Shown here one piece after another: positions 1-6,041 of a stretch of 18,009 bases of DNA (within the stretch, counting starts at the first letter, position 1; each line of letters begins with the position of its first letter). Location: contig UQLY01000024.1 of the NCBI GenBank assembly GCA_900542015.1, positions 1-18,009 on the forward strand, read 5' to 3'. The notes beneath the pieces are model-generated. The model did not search any database, was not told where the DNA came from, and saw only the letters and a program-made list of their open reading frames with translations. The translations under genes and the position numbers were made by a program. Source of the DNA: an uncultured Lachnospiraceae bacterium. Its GTDB lineage: Bacteria > Bacillota > Clostridia > Lachnospirales > Lachnospiraceae.

Positions 1-36
1 TAATAATAAATTATAACAGGTAACAGAACCCTTAAA

Positions 37-339
37 TTATGTGCTTGCACAATTGCAATTTACTTTACTTCCATTGATTGTATTCCAAAAATCCTCTTTC
101 TGCTTTGACGGATTATCTATGCCTTGTATTATAAATCGTTCTTCCGGTATCGTCTTAGTTTTGTCTTCCTTTACGCCAAATATAATGTATCCGCCCTTAG
201 TATTGGCAAATGCAGAATATGACTCATATGCAGACTTCGGCACGCTGCCTTCTGCTTTTTTGCACTCTATATCAACTTTTTCACCTTGGTAAATAAGTTT
301 CTTTAACTCCTGCATATTCATTGCGATACCTGCTTTCAT
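37..339 (-). pseudogene. Truncated AlbA_2 (Schlafen-like AAA_4) domain protein
   Basis: This 100-residue product begins with a basic and acidic helix and then reads IECKKAEGSVPKSAYESYSA followed by FANTKGGYIIFGVKED. That is the start of the AlbA_2 / divergent AAA_4 putative DNA-binding domain found at the N-terminus of many bacterial transcriptional regulator-like and Schlafen-like proteins. Full members run 400-500 residues with a C-terminal ATPase-like and winged-helix part. Here the frame stops after the FWNTINGSKVNCN region, in the middle of the domain, ending in the off-family residues CAST. Nothing recognisable continues towards base 1. I infer a gene remnant cut by deletion or frameshift. 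The start at 339 has a modest GGAGAT site; an internal ATG at residue 7 or 9 is also possible. The domain call is fairly safe; any function is not. Confidence 0.7.
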
Positions 340-448
340 TTTTTATTATCTCCATTGTTCCACTGTCCATCCTCTGTGAAGCATAACACTTTTCAATCTT
401 TTATATTAAAACAGTATAACCCAAAATACAAGTAACACAGTAAACAGG

Positions 449-1336
449 TTATTCATTCGTATTTTCCAGTATTATTTCAATCAGTCCCTCTATTGCTGAA
501 TTCAAGTGCTTGTCTTTATGAATAAATATCTGCGAAAATACATGAAAATCATTTCCATCCCAATCAAGCCGCTTTAGAGAACCGTTTTCCATTTCTTCTC
601 CGACCACCATATCCGGTATAAAAGCTACGCCTAATTGATTCACTGCAAACTGTTTTAATATTTCTTTTCTGCTTGTCTCTATTCCAATTTTAGGGGCAAT
701 GGAATACTTTGCCAAATCCTCAATAAGCATTCGTCTGAAATTACAGCCGTGCGAGGTAAGGAGCAATGGAATATTTTCTAAATCCGTTTCCCTGATATGA
801 TTTTTTCTTGCAAGAGGATATTCCGGGCTTGCATAGAATCCCAATGTTTCCGGTTTTTTATGCAGCATGACCAGTTCCGGCAATTCAATGTATGGATTCA
901 AAGTGTAAACCAAATCTAAAGATCCCTGTTTTAACATCGAAGGAAATATATCATGGGTAATAAATTGAAGCTGGATTTCTATTTTAGGAAATTTCTTTTT
1001 ATATTCCAGTAAAATATGGGGCAATGTGTTATAACACAACGATTCAGAAACTCCTAACCTTACTATTCCCGCAGGATCTTCGGATTTCGGCACTTCCAAC
1101 AATATTTCCCTTTCCAGCTGCAGCATTTTTTGTGCATATACCAATAATCTTTTGCCCTCTAATGTTAAAACAACATTTTTCCCCAGCCGCTCAAACAAAA
1201 GGCAATTCAGCTCCTCCTCCAATTGTTTAATTTGTGTCGTAACCGTTGACTGGGCATATCCTAACAGATTTGCAGCAGAAGTAAAGCTTCCTGCTTCCGT
1301 TATTTTTAAAAAAGTTTCTAATTGCACAATTGTCAT
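449..1336 (-). CDS. LysR family transcriptional regulator
   Basis: The protein is 295 residues, the usual length for the family. Residues 1-60 form the LysR winged helix-turn-helix, with the typical TFLKITEAGSFTSAANLLG and SQSTVTTQIKQLEEELNCLL-like pattern (here YAQSTVTTQIKQLEEEL). Residues 90-290 match the LysR substrate-binding domain, starting with GIVRLGVSESLCYNTLPHIL. It would bind DNA as an oligomer and respond to a small-molecule co-inducer that cannot be predicted. It is transcribed away from the ABC exporter at 1445, with about 108 bases between the two starts. This is the standard LysR arrangement in which the regulator controls both itself and its divergent neighbour, so exporter control is a reasonable inference. 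The start at 1336 is preceded by a GAGGT site. Confidence 0.93.
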   Translation of the reverse strand: MTIVQLETFLKITEAGSFTSAANLLGYAQSTVTTQIKQLEEELNCLLFERLGKNVVLTLEGKRLLVYAQKMLQLEREILLEVPKSEDPAGIVRLGVSESLCYNTLPHILLEYKKKFPKIEIQLQFITHDIFPSMLKQGSLDLVYTLNPYIELPELVMLHKKPETLGFYASPEYPLARKNHIRETDLENIPLLLTSHGCNFRRMLIEDLAKYSIAPKIGIETSRKEILKQFAVNQLGVAFIPDMVVGEEMENGSLKRLDWDGNDFHVFSQIFIHKDKHLNSAIEGLIEIILENTNE

Positions 1337-1387
1337 TTTATAACCTCATTATCAAAATAAATGAATTATATTATTTATTATTTCAAT

Positions 1388-1416
1388 TTTACTGATATGT
1401 TATCTGATGCTATTAT
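1388..1416 (+). promoter_or_regulatory. Sigma-A-type promoter of the ABC-2 exporter operon
   Basis: TTTACT at 1388-1393 and TATTAT at 1411-1416 are separated by exactly 17 bases, so transcription would begin near 1423. This lies downstream of the ATG at 1361 and upstream of the ATG at 1445, which decides the start of the ATPase gene. The intervening sequence carries CTGAT twice, ten bases apart, a possible LysR contact region. Confidence 0.6.
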
Positions 1417-1444
1417 ACAAAAAAGAGAAAGAAGTGCAACAAAT

Positions 1445-2278
1445 ATGAGCATAGAAGTTGAACACTTAACAAAAAGCTATAAAATAAAAAACCGTTCCAT
1501 GAAAGACAGTTCCGTCAAACACCTTTTTGACAAAAAATATTCTTATGCGACTGCTGTAAATGATATTTCTTTTACCATTCAAGCAGGTGATATTGTGGGA
1601 TTTATAGGAGCAAATGGCGCCGGAAAATCCACCACCATAAAAATGCTCACCGGTATCCTCACTCCGGACAATGGTACGATTTCTGTCAATGGTCTGAATT
1701 TTAAGAAAAACAGAAAAGAGATTATGCTAAAGATCGGTGTTGTATTTGGGCAGAGAAGCGTGCTTTGCTGGGACATTCCAGTAATCGAATCCTTTAAACT
1801 GTTTAAGGATATGTATCGCATTCCGGAAAAAATTTATAGTGAAAATATTGAGATATTTTCCGATATCTTGAATCTGTCCGAATTTATTTACAAACCGCCC
1901 AGACTTCTGAGCCTTGGGCAAAGAATGAAAGCAGATTTGGCGGCAGCTTTATTACATAATCCTGAAGTTTTGTTTCTTGATGAACCCACTATCGGGATAG
2001 ATGTTTTGGCAAAAGCAAAAATACGGGATTTTATTATCAAAATGAACCAGGTAAAAAATACTACCATTATTTTGACAACTCACGATATTTCAGACATTGA
2101 ATCACTATGCCGGAAAATGCTGATAATTGATAAAGGTTCTCTTTTATACGACGGTACATTAGATGAATTGAAAAGTAAGTATCATTTTACCCCTACTGAA
2201 GAATCCCATCAAAAGCCCCCGATGAGCAACTCTCTTGAAACAATCATCAAAAGCATATATGAAGGGGGATGCCTATGA
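1445..2278 (+). CDS. ABC-2 type exporter, ATP-binding subunit (COG4586-like)
   Basis: This nucleotide-binding subunit should power an inner-membrane export complex formed with the next two genes. From the ATG at 1445 it has 277 residues: Walker A GANGAGKST at 55-63, Q-loop Gln103, signature LSLGQ at 156-160, Walker B VLFLDEPT at 175-182 and the switch His213. The order of features and the VVFGQRS stretch match the ATPase that accompanies the COG4587/COG3694 permease pair. Some actinobacterial members of that family export viologens or other drugs; the substrate here is unknown. The longer reading from 1361 adds 28 residues but starts upstream of the promoter, so I reject it. The C-terminal tail after 240 is short for the family. 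The stop overlaps the next start as ATGA at 2275-2278, indicating translational coupling. Confidence 0.93.
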   Translation: MSIEVEHLTKSYKIKNRSMKDSSVKHLFDKKYSYATAVNDISFTIQAGDIVGFIGANGAGKSTTIKMLTGILTPDNGTISVNGLNFKKNRKEIMLKIGVVFGQRSVLCWDIPVIESFKLFKDMYRIPEKIYSENIEIFSDILNLSEFIYKPPRLLSLGQRMKADLAAALLHNPEVLFLDEPTIGIDVLAKAKIRDFIIKMNQVKNTTIILTTHDISDIESLCRKMLIIDKGSLLYDGTLDELKSKYHFTPTEESHQKPPMSNSLETIIKSIYEGGCL

Positions 2279-3066
2279 AGAAATATATTGATTACATACT
2301 AATCGGGATTAAAGAACATACGGCTTATCCAAGTGCAATATGGTCTAAATTTCTGTCTAAGATACTTTATTTGTACTTACAGCTTTCTATATGGAATGCC
2401 CTTTTTCTATCAAACAGCCGGACAAACCTGTTGTTAAATCAGGAAGATACCTTAAAATATATCGTTGTTGCCACTATAATCTCTTCTTTTATTGAATGCA
2501 ATACCATCGAATGGCTAAATGCTCAGATTCAAACAGGAAATATTGTCACAGAATTGATCCGACCCACAGATTTCAGAAAAATGGTCTTCTCCAGACATTT
2601 CGGAGACACGATTGTAAAAATTGCATTCTGCTGTGTTCCGCTAAGCATTATTGCAATGGTTATTATGCCAACGCATATATTGTACCGCACGCAAATTTTA
2701 TGGGGAATACTTTCGATTATGCTGGCATATTATATTCAGTTTTTATATTCTCTTATCATTGGGCTATTAGCATTTTGGCTGATTGTAACATGGCCTCTGA
2801 ATATGCTTCTGGATGCGGTATATAAGCTGTTGTCCGGCGTATGGATTCCTGTAACAATGTTTCCGGATATATTATCCAAAATAAATCAGTTTCTTCCGTT
2901 TCGCGCAATTTATGCAATTCCTGTAACAATTATGACACAACAAATGGAATCCCAAGCCATTGCGGAAGCAATCATAACCCAGATTATATGGATTCTTTTA
3001 TTATATTTTATAACGGAAGTTATCTGGATAATTGGAAAAAAAAAACTGATCGTGCAAGGAGGATAA
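2275..3066 (+). CDS. ABC-2 type exporter permease, first subunit (COG4587-like)
   Basis: A hydrophobic protein of 263 residues with about six predicted membrane spans, for example the stretches around residues 57-70, 110-130, 145-175 and 232-250. A hydrophilic segment NTIEWLNAQIQTGNIVTELI with the motif TELIRPTDF lies between the second and third spans. That motif (few charged residues followed by R-P) is typical of this permease family. It would form half of the membrane channel together with the next gene. The ATG at 2275 is chosen over 2269 because the GAAGGGGG ribosome site at 2261-2268 is six bases from 2275 but touches 2269. The ATGA overlap with the ATPase stop supports it. The substrate cannot be told from the sequence. 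Confidence 0.88.
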   Translation: MKKYIDYILIGIKEHTAYPSAIWSKFLSKILYLYLQLSIWNALFLSNSRTNLLLNQEDTLKYIVVATIISSFIECNTIEWLNAQIQTGNIVTELIRPTDFRKMVFSRHFGDTIVKIAFCCVPLSIIAMVIMPTHILYRTQILWGILSIMLAYYIQFLYSLIIGLLAFWLIVTWPLNMLLDAVYKLLSGVWIPVTMFPDILSKINQFLPFRAIYAIPVTIMTQQMESQAIAEAIITQIIWILLLYFITEVIWIIGKKKLIVQGG

Positions 3067-3069
3067 AAG

Positions 3070-3873
3070 ATGAATTATATTAGAATATATCTTCGCTTTG
3101 TCATAATATACATGAAAGGCAAACTGGAATATCATTTTTCGCTCTTACTTGAGCTGATAGCTAACACAATTTTGATTGGAGTATATTTTGCCGGGTTTTA
3201 TGTTATATTCTACAATTTCGACAGTATCGCCGGCTGGAATAAATATGAAATCCTTTTTATGTTTACAACAAGTTGGGTATCCTATTCATTTAGCTGTTTC
3301 TTTTTTTGGAGTCCCATGCGGGATATTGGCGAATTGATTCGCAGCGGGAAATTCGACTTATACTTGACCCGTCCCATAAATCCATTTGTATATTTAGTTT
3401 TACAACAGTTTCAATATACATTTTTACCACGTTTGTTTTTTTCAATATACTTTTGGATATACAGCTTACAAAAACTGTCAGTCCGGTGGACTGCAATAAA
3501 CGTTATCTATTATTGTTTGAATTTACTTTCCGGTTTTGTTATTTTTTCTGCAATTACGGTCATTACCGGAACAATTAGTTTCTGGACAGTAAAAAGTGAG
3601 GAAATTGTTTCATTACTGACTAATAATGATTATGGACTTAAAAACTTTTGCGATTATCCGATACAGATTTATTCAAAAGGAATGCAGTTACTACTAACTT
3701 TTTTCGTGCCTTATGCTCTTACCGGATATTATCCTGTGGCAAATCTACTCGGGAAAAATTTATCACATGTATGGCTTGCTTACATTTCCCCTGTTATTGC
3801 TTTAGGCATAGCAATAACCGCATACAAATTTTGGCATATTGGAATGAAACACTATGGAAGTACCGGTGCATAA
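3070..3873 (+). CDS. ABC-2 type exporter permease, second subunit (COG3694-like)
   Basis: A 267-residue membrane protein with about six hydrophobic segments and the motif GELIRSGKFDLYLTRPINPF near residues 90-110, the counterpart of the TELIRPTDF segment in the preceding permease. It is the second half of the heterodimeric channel. It starts three bases after the first permease stop and has a near-perfect AAGGAGG site at 3056-3062, seven bases before the ATG. The three genes 1445-3873 therefore form one compact operon. It ends near 3873 without a clear terminator, so read-through into the DinB-like gene at 3983 is possible. Confidence 0.88.
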   Translation: MNYIRIYLRFVIIYMKGKLEYHFSLLLELIANTILIGVYFAGFYVIFYNFDSIAGWNKYEILFMFTTSWVSYSFSCFFFWSPMRDIGELIRSGKFDLYLTRPINPFVYLVLQQFQYTFLPRLFFSIYFWIYSLQKLSVRWTAINVIYYCLNLLSGFVIFSAITVITGTISFWTVKSEEIVSLLTNNDYGLKNFCDYPIQIYSKGMQLLLTFFVPYALTGYYPVANLLGKNLSHVWLAYISPVIALGIAITAYKFWHIGMKHYGSTGA

Positions 3874-3889
3874 ATAAGTAAAGCGAGCA

Positions 3890-3976
3890 ATGACAAAATA
3901 TCAATTGTACTGTAAAATAAATTATGTGAAAGAGGCAATGAAAATGGAAAAAATAAAGATATTTGCCGGAGGATAA
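3890..3976 (+). CDS. Possible 28-residue upstream ORF
   Basis: A short frame starting at ATG 3890, with inner ATGs at 3938 and 3944, ends with TAA at 3974-3976. The internal ATG 3938 follows a GAAAGAGG-like site. The last codons read ...MEKIKIFAGG, and the codons for AGG contain the GGAGG ribosome site of the next gene. Ribosomes translating this frame would finish exactly at the DinB-like start region, as in a leader that couples translation. It could equally be chance or the remains of a lost gene. I do not recognise the peptide. Confidence 0.25.
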   Translation: MTKYQLYCKINYVKEAMKMEKIKIFAGG

Positions 3977-3982
3977 TTGATT

Positions 3983-4639
3983 ATGAACAAGGTATGGTCG
4001 GAACTAAATAAAACAATGCAAATGCAAATCAAAAAGAAAGACACCTACGAAGCGGGTATGGGCACATTATTTGATTTGCGAAATCAGCTAATGGAAATCT
4101 TAACATCATTTCATGAGGAATTAAGCAGAAAAGATTTTGATGCGATCCCGTTTATAAATGCAGACGGCTATCATAATAAAACGATTGCATATTCAATTTG
4201 GCATATTTTCCGTATCGAAGATATCGTTGCACATACATTGATAAGTAAAGACGAGCAAGTGTTTTTTGCGGGCAATTATCAGGAACGCATCAATTCGCCT
4301 ATCATCACAACAGGCAATGAACTTGTCAAAGAACAGATTGCAGATTTTTCAAAACAGCTTAATTTGAAAGAACTTTATTCCTATATTTTTGAAGTAAAGG
4401 ATAGCACCGAAAAGATAATCAATAGTTTATCCTATGACGACTTAAAAAAGAAAGTATCAGAAGAAAGAAAAGAATATTTAAAATCATTGAACGTTGTAAG
4501 CGATGATAAAAATGCAATCTGGCTTATTGATTATTGGTGCGGCAAAGATATTCGCGGCTTAATACAAATGCCATTTTCAAGACATTGGATTATGCACATA
4601 GAAGCAAGTTTGCGTATAAAAAATAAAATTTTTTCATAA
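3983..4639 (+). CDS. DinB superfamily protein
   Basis: A mostly helical protein of 218 residues. The pattern fits the DinB/YfiT four-helix metal-binding fold: His74 in SIWHIFRIEDIVAH sits on the second helix, and His201 with His205 in SRHWIMHIEASLRI near the C-terminus complete a plausible three-histidine metal site. Members include bacillithiol transferases and mycothiol-dependent enzymes, but most are uncharacterised, so no reaction is assigned. The ATG at 3983 is ten bases from the GGAGG site at 3968-3972. A TTG at 3977 in the same frame, only four bases from that site, would add two residues and cannot be excluded. The gene is AT-rich like its neighbours and could be co-transcribed with the exporter. 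Confidence 0.72.
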   Translation: MNKVWSELNKTMQMQIKKKDTYEAGMGTLFDLRNQLMEILTSFHEELSRKDFDAIPFINADGYHNKTIAYSIWHIFRIEDIVAHTLISKDEQVFFAGNYQERINSPIITTGNELVKEQIADFSKQLNLKELYSYIFEVKDSTEKIINSLSYDDLKKKVSEERKEYLKSLNVVSDDKNAIWLIDYWCGKDIRGLIQMPFSRHWIMHIEASLRIKNKIFS

Positions 4640-4657
4640 GTGTAAATTCAGATTTTT

Positions 4658-4685
4658 GTGTGGCAGAACCTTTGCCCTGCCACAC
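4658..4685. other. Perfect 9-bp inverted repeat between convergent genes
   Basis: GTGTGGCAG at 4658-4666 and CTGCCACAC at 4677-4685 form a 9-bp stem with a ten-base loop. It lies between the converging DinB-like and methyltransferase genes, where a terminator is expected. Neither direction shows a proper T-run after the stem: the plus strand continues CCTTTAG and the minus strand continues AAAAATC. I call it a hairpin rather than a proven terminator. Confidence 0.5.
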
Positions 4686-4694
4686 CCTTTAGAT

Positions 4695-4769
4695 CTATCT
4701 TTTTGCAACAATCAGATACCGATGAATGGTTCCCACGATCCTGCCATTTTTATCAATCATCTTCTGCAT
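4695..4769 (-). pseudogene. Possible C-terminal remnant of another gene
   Basis: Directly after the methyltransferase stop (two TGA codons), the same frame stays open for 24 codons and then stops with TAG at 4695. The peptide contains KMIDKNGRIVGTIHRYLIVA and a basic end, which reads like the last strand of a folded enzyme rather than random sequence. There is no ribosome site before its ATG. I infer a leftover tail of a deleted gene, perhaps another methyltransferase. This is a judgement from composition only. Confidence 0.3.
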
Positions 4770-4772
4770 TCA

Positions 4773-5480
4773 TCATTTTATTTTAATATAAATTCCAACA
4801 AAACAAGTATATGGTTTAATGAGAGCTTCAAAGAATTGTTTATCACCGTCAGCATATTCGTGTTTCGTAGCAAACCACTCATTCCAGGCATTGCTAAAAC
4901 AATCCATCTCCCATACTTTTACCGTTTCGATTCTGTCGCTATTTCCGATTATCTTTTTCCATTGACTTGCACTCTTGAACATATAGGCTTCATCACCAAG
5001 CCACTCGGAGAGCAACTCTTCCGAGCGACCGCTATATTCATTTTTAATGCCGGGAATACCGATCAATACCACAGCCTTATCTTTAAGAAACGGCAAAATC
5101 TTATTTTCAAAAAAGTTGTTTTTACCTGCAAAATAATGATAAGAGTCTATGCTGATCAATGCGGCAAACTGCTTTGGGTCAAAACTTAATTCGTTCGCAT
5201 CCTCACAGATAGGAATAATTTGTTCTCCGACCCCCCACTGCTCAAACCGCTTTGCATTATCCTCTGCGCGAATCCAGAGGTCATTTGCATAGACCTTTGC
5301 ATCGGTTTCTTTTGCAATAATCAGACTCGTCAAGCCGGTCCCGCACCCCAAATCAAGAACTTTATCTTTTTGTGTAAGGTGTAAAGGGTACTTCGTGAAT
5401 AATTCCTCTAAAATCCTCGCACTGTTGGGTCCCATCATTGTTTCCGCAGATAAATACATTGAATAATCGTTAATGTTCAT
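4773..5480 (-). CDS. Class I SAM-dependent methyltransferase
   Basis: A protein of 235 residues. The Rossmann motif I, VLDLGCGTGLTSLIIA at residues 41-56, binds S-adenosylmethionine. The acidic end of the next strand is in VYANDLWI, and the motif IV-like strand is ALISIDSYHYF. The extended C-terminal half, which includes WKKIIGNSDRIETVKVWEMD and DEWFAT-like NEWFATKHEYADGD, follows a common clostridial family of small-molecule or unknown-substrate methyltransferases. The ATG at 5480 is chosen because TGAGGAGT lies six bases upstream; a TTG at 5495 would add five residues but would overlap that site. It is transcribed alone, converging on the DinB-like gene. The substrate is unknown. Confidence 0.9.
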   Translation of the reverse strand: MNINDYSMYLSAETMMGPNSARILEELFTKYPLHLTQKDKVLDLGCGTGLTSLIIAKETDAKVYANDLWIRAEDNAKRFEQWGVGEQIIPICEDANELSFDPKQFAALISIDSYHYFAGKNNFFENKILPFLKDKAVVLIGIPGIKNEYSGRSEELLSEWLGDEAYMFKSASQWKKIIGNSDRIETVKVWEMDCFSNAWNEWFATKHEYADGDKQFFEALIKPYTCFVGIYIKIK

Positions 5481-5527
5481 ACATTTACTCCTCAAAAATC
5501 CCGATCATTGTTCTGTCCAATGCAGAT

Positions 5528-5533
5528 ATTATA
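5528..5533 (-). promoter_or_regulatory. Extended -10 promoter of the methyltransferase gene
   Basis: On the minus strand TGTTATAAT gives a perfect TATAAT at 5533-5528 with the TGn extension. No good -35 is seen 17 bases upstream. Transcription would start near 5521, about 41 bases before the ATG. Confidence 0.5.
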
Positions 5534-5604
5534 ACATTTGATAATTAACTTTACTATCTGATTCCACTTTGCGGATATCTATAAAAGAAAAGGACATATT
5601 TTCG

Positions 5605-5633
5605 TTGACTTCTGATCGAGCCCTGCATATAAT
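5605..5633 (+). promoter_or_regulatory. Consensus promoter of the rightward small RNA
   Basis: TTGACT at 5605-5610 and TATAAT at 5628-5633 are separated by 17 bases, one of the best promoter matches in the window. No conventional gene follows. The transcript would start near 5640 and run into the hairpin at 5700-5731. Confidence 0.7.
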
Positions 5634-5639
5634 ATATAC

Positions 5640-5738
5640 ATAAAGAAGCACTGCGACAAGCGGTTGGCTTTTGCAATGGTTATATTTAAGTATTACTCAA
5701 ACAACCGTCACTTGCCAGAGTGGCGGTTGTTGCTTCTT
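5640..5738 (+). ncRNA. Candidate antisense small RNA, about 95 nt
   Basis: From the promoter at 5605-5633 to the 13-bp stem at 5700-5731 a transcript of roughly 90-100 bases is predicted. No ORF with a ribosome site lies inside it; the ATG at 5676 has none and its frame runs through the hairpin. Its last 40 bases are complementary to the 3' end of the leftward small ORF transcript, so it is positioned as an antisense regulator, as in Fst/RNA II, txpA/RatA or bsrG/SR4 loci where the two RNAs overlap at their 3' ends. Existence is inferred from promoter plus hairpin only. Confidence 0.45.
5700..5731. terminator. Shared bidirectional hairpin of two converging transcripts
   Basis: Bases 5700-5712 and 5719-5731 form a 13-bp stem with one T-G/C-A position and the six-base loop TGCCAG. 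Downstream on the plus strand is TTGTTGCTTCTT; downstream on the minus strand is TTGTTTGAGT. Both are moderately T-rich. The stem overlaps the last codons of the 25-residue ORF. Confidence 0.5.
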
Positions 5739-5785
5739 ACAATTATCGTAACGGTATATTTTCCGATATGTAACGTAATCCGCAT
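5708..5785 (-). CDS. 25-residue basic peptide with strong, hairpin-masked ribosome site
   Basis: ATG at 5785 to TGA at 5708. The peptide starts MRITLHIGKYTVTIIV and ends SNNRHSGK. It is basic, with alternating hydrophobic and polar residues that suggest a beta strand or short amphipathic segment rather than a clear membrane helix. AAGGGGGTGA ends five bases before the ATG, a strong ribosome site for this genome. The codons for NNRHSGK form one arm of the shared hairpin. A promoter (TTGACT, 17 bases, TAGAAT at 5892-5864) lies upstream and a counter-transcribed RNA overlaps the 3' end. The layout suggests a type I toxin-like peptide, but I cannot name a family and toxicity is inference. Confidence 0.5.
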   Translation of the reverse strand: MRITLHIGKYTVTIIVRSNNRHSGK

Positions 5786-5794
5786 AAGCTTCAC

Positions 5795-5808
5795 CCCCTT
5801 TCGAGGGA
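5795..5808 (-). promoter_or_regulatory. Hairpin masking the ribosome site of the 25-residue ORF
   Basis: In the leftward RNA, UCCCU (5808-5804), loop CGAA and AGGGG (5799-5795) form a 5-bp stem that covers the Shine-Dalgarno sequence. A second AGGGA further upstream (near 5844-5840) could pair with the same UCCCU and free the site. Hidden ribosome sites are common in type I toxin messages. Confidence 0.45.
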
Positions 5809-5863
5809 TATTAGCCAACCGCCTGCCGCTATGCAGTGCTCCCTGTCTATAATAGACTTTTTT

Positions 5864-5892
5864 ATTCTATCAATTTACCGATTGGAAGTCAA
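5864..5892 (-). promoter_or_regulatory. Consensus promoter of the leftward small ORF
   Basis: Read on the minus strand, TTGACT (5892-5887) and TAGAAT (5869-5864) are separated by 17 bases. Transcription would start near 5857 and give a leader of about 70 bases before the ATG at 5785. Confidence 0.6.
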
Positions 5893-5935
5893 TTATCTGT
5901 TATAATTTCTACGTTTTTTTGTGTAAATCGCCATA

Positions 5936-5998
5936 CTACAGCAACTGCCATACTTCATAACATTGCAAACGAGGGTTCAATAATAAATCATTTTGCAT
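5936..5998 (-). CDS. Possible 20-residue ORF after gatB
   Basis: A perfect AGGAGG (6011-6006) lies seven bases before an ATG at 5998, 29 bases after the gatB stop. The frame encodes a 20-residue peptide starting MQNDLLLNPRLQCYEVW and stops at 5936. A second frame, 5951-5889, continues with MAVAVVWRFTQKNVEIITDN, so a single frameshift would join the two into about 35 residues. It is either a real small last gene of the gat operon or the decayed start of a former gene. No family recognised. Confidence 0.3.
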   Translation of the reverse strand: MQNDLLLNPRLQCYEVWQLL

Positions 5999-6041
5999 TT
6001 CCATTCCTCCTGCTGATTTGCGGCTGGTTTATCTTACATCT

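Noticed and set aside
1361..1444. Longer N-terminus of the exporter ATPase
   Set aside because: The extra 28 codons overlap a good promoter and lack family resemblance; the family start matches MSIEVEHLTKSY at 1445.
4658..4685. Hairpin as a standard terminator
   Set aside because: No T-run follows the stem in either direction, so it is listed only as an inverted repeat.
5664..5852. 62-codon plus-strand frame through the convergent locus
   Set aside because: It starts with TTG without a ribosome site and reads through the shared hairpin and the opposite ORF; its NNRH segment is only the other strand of the palindrome.
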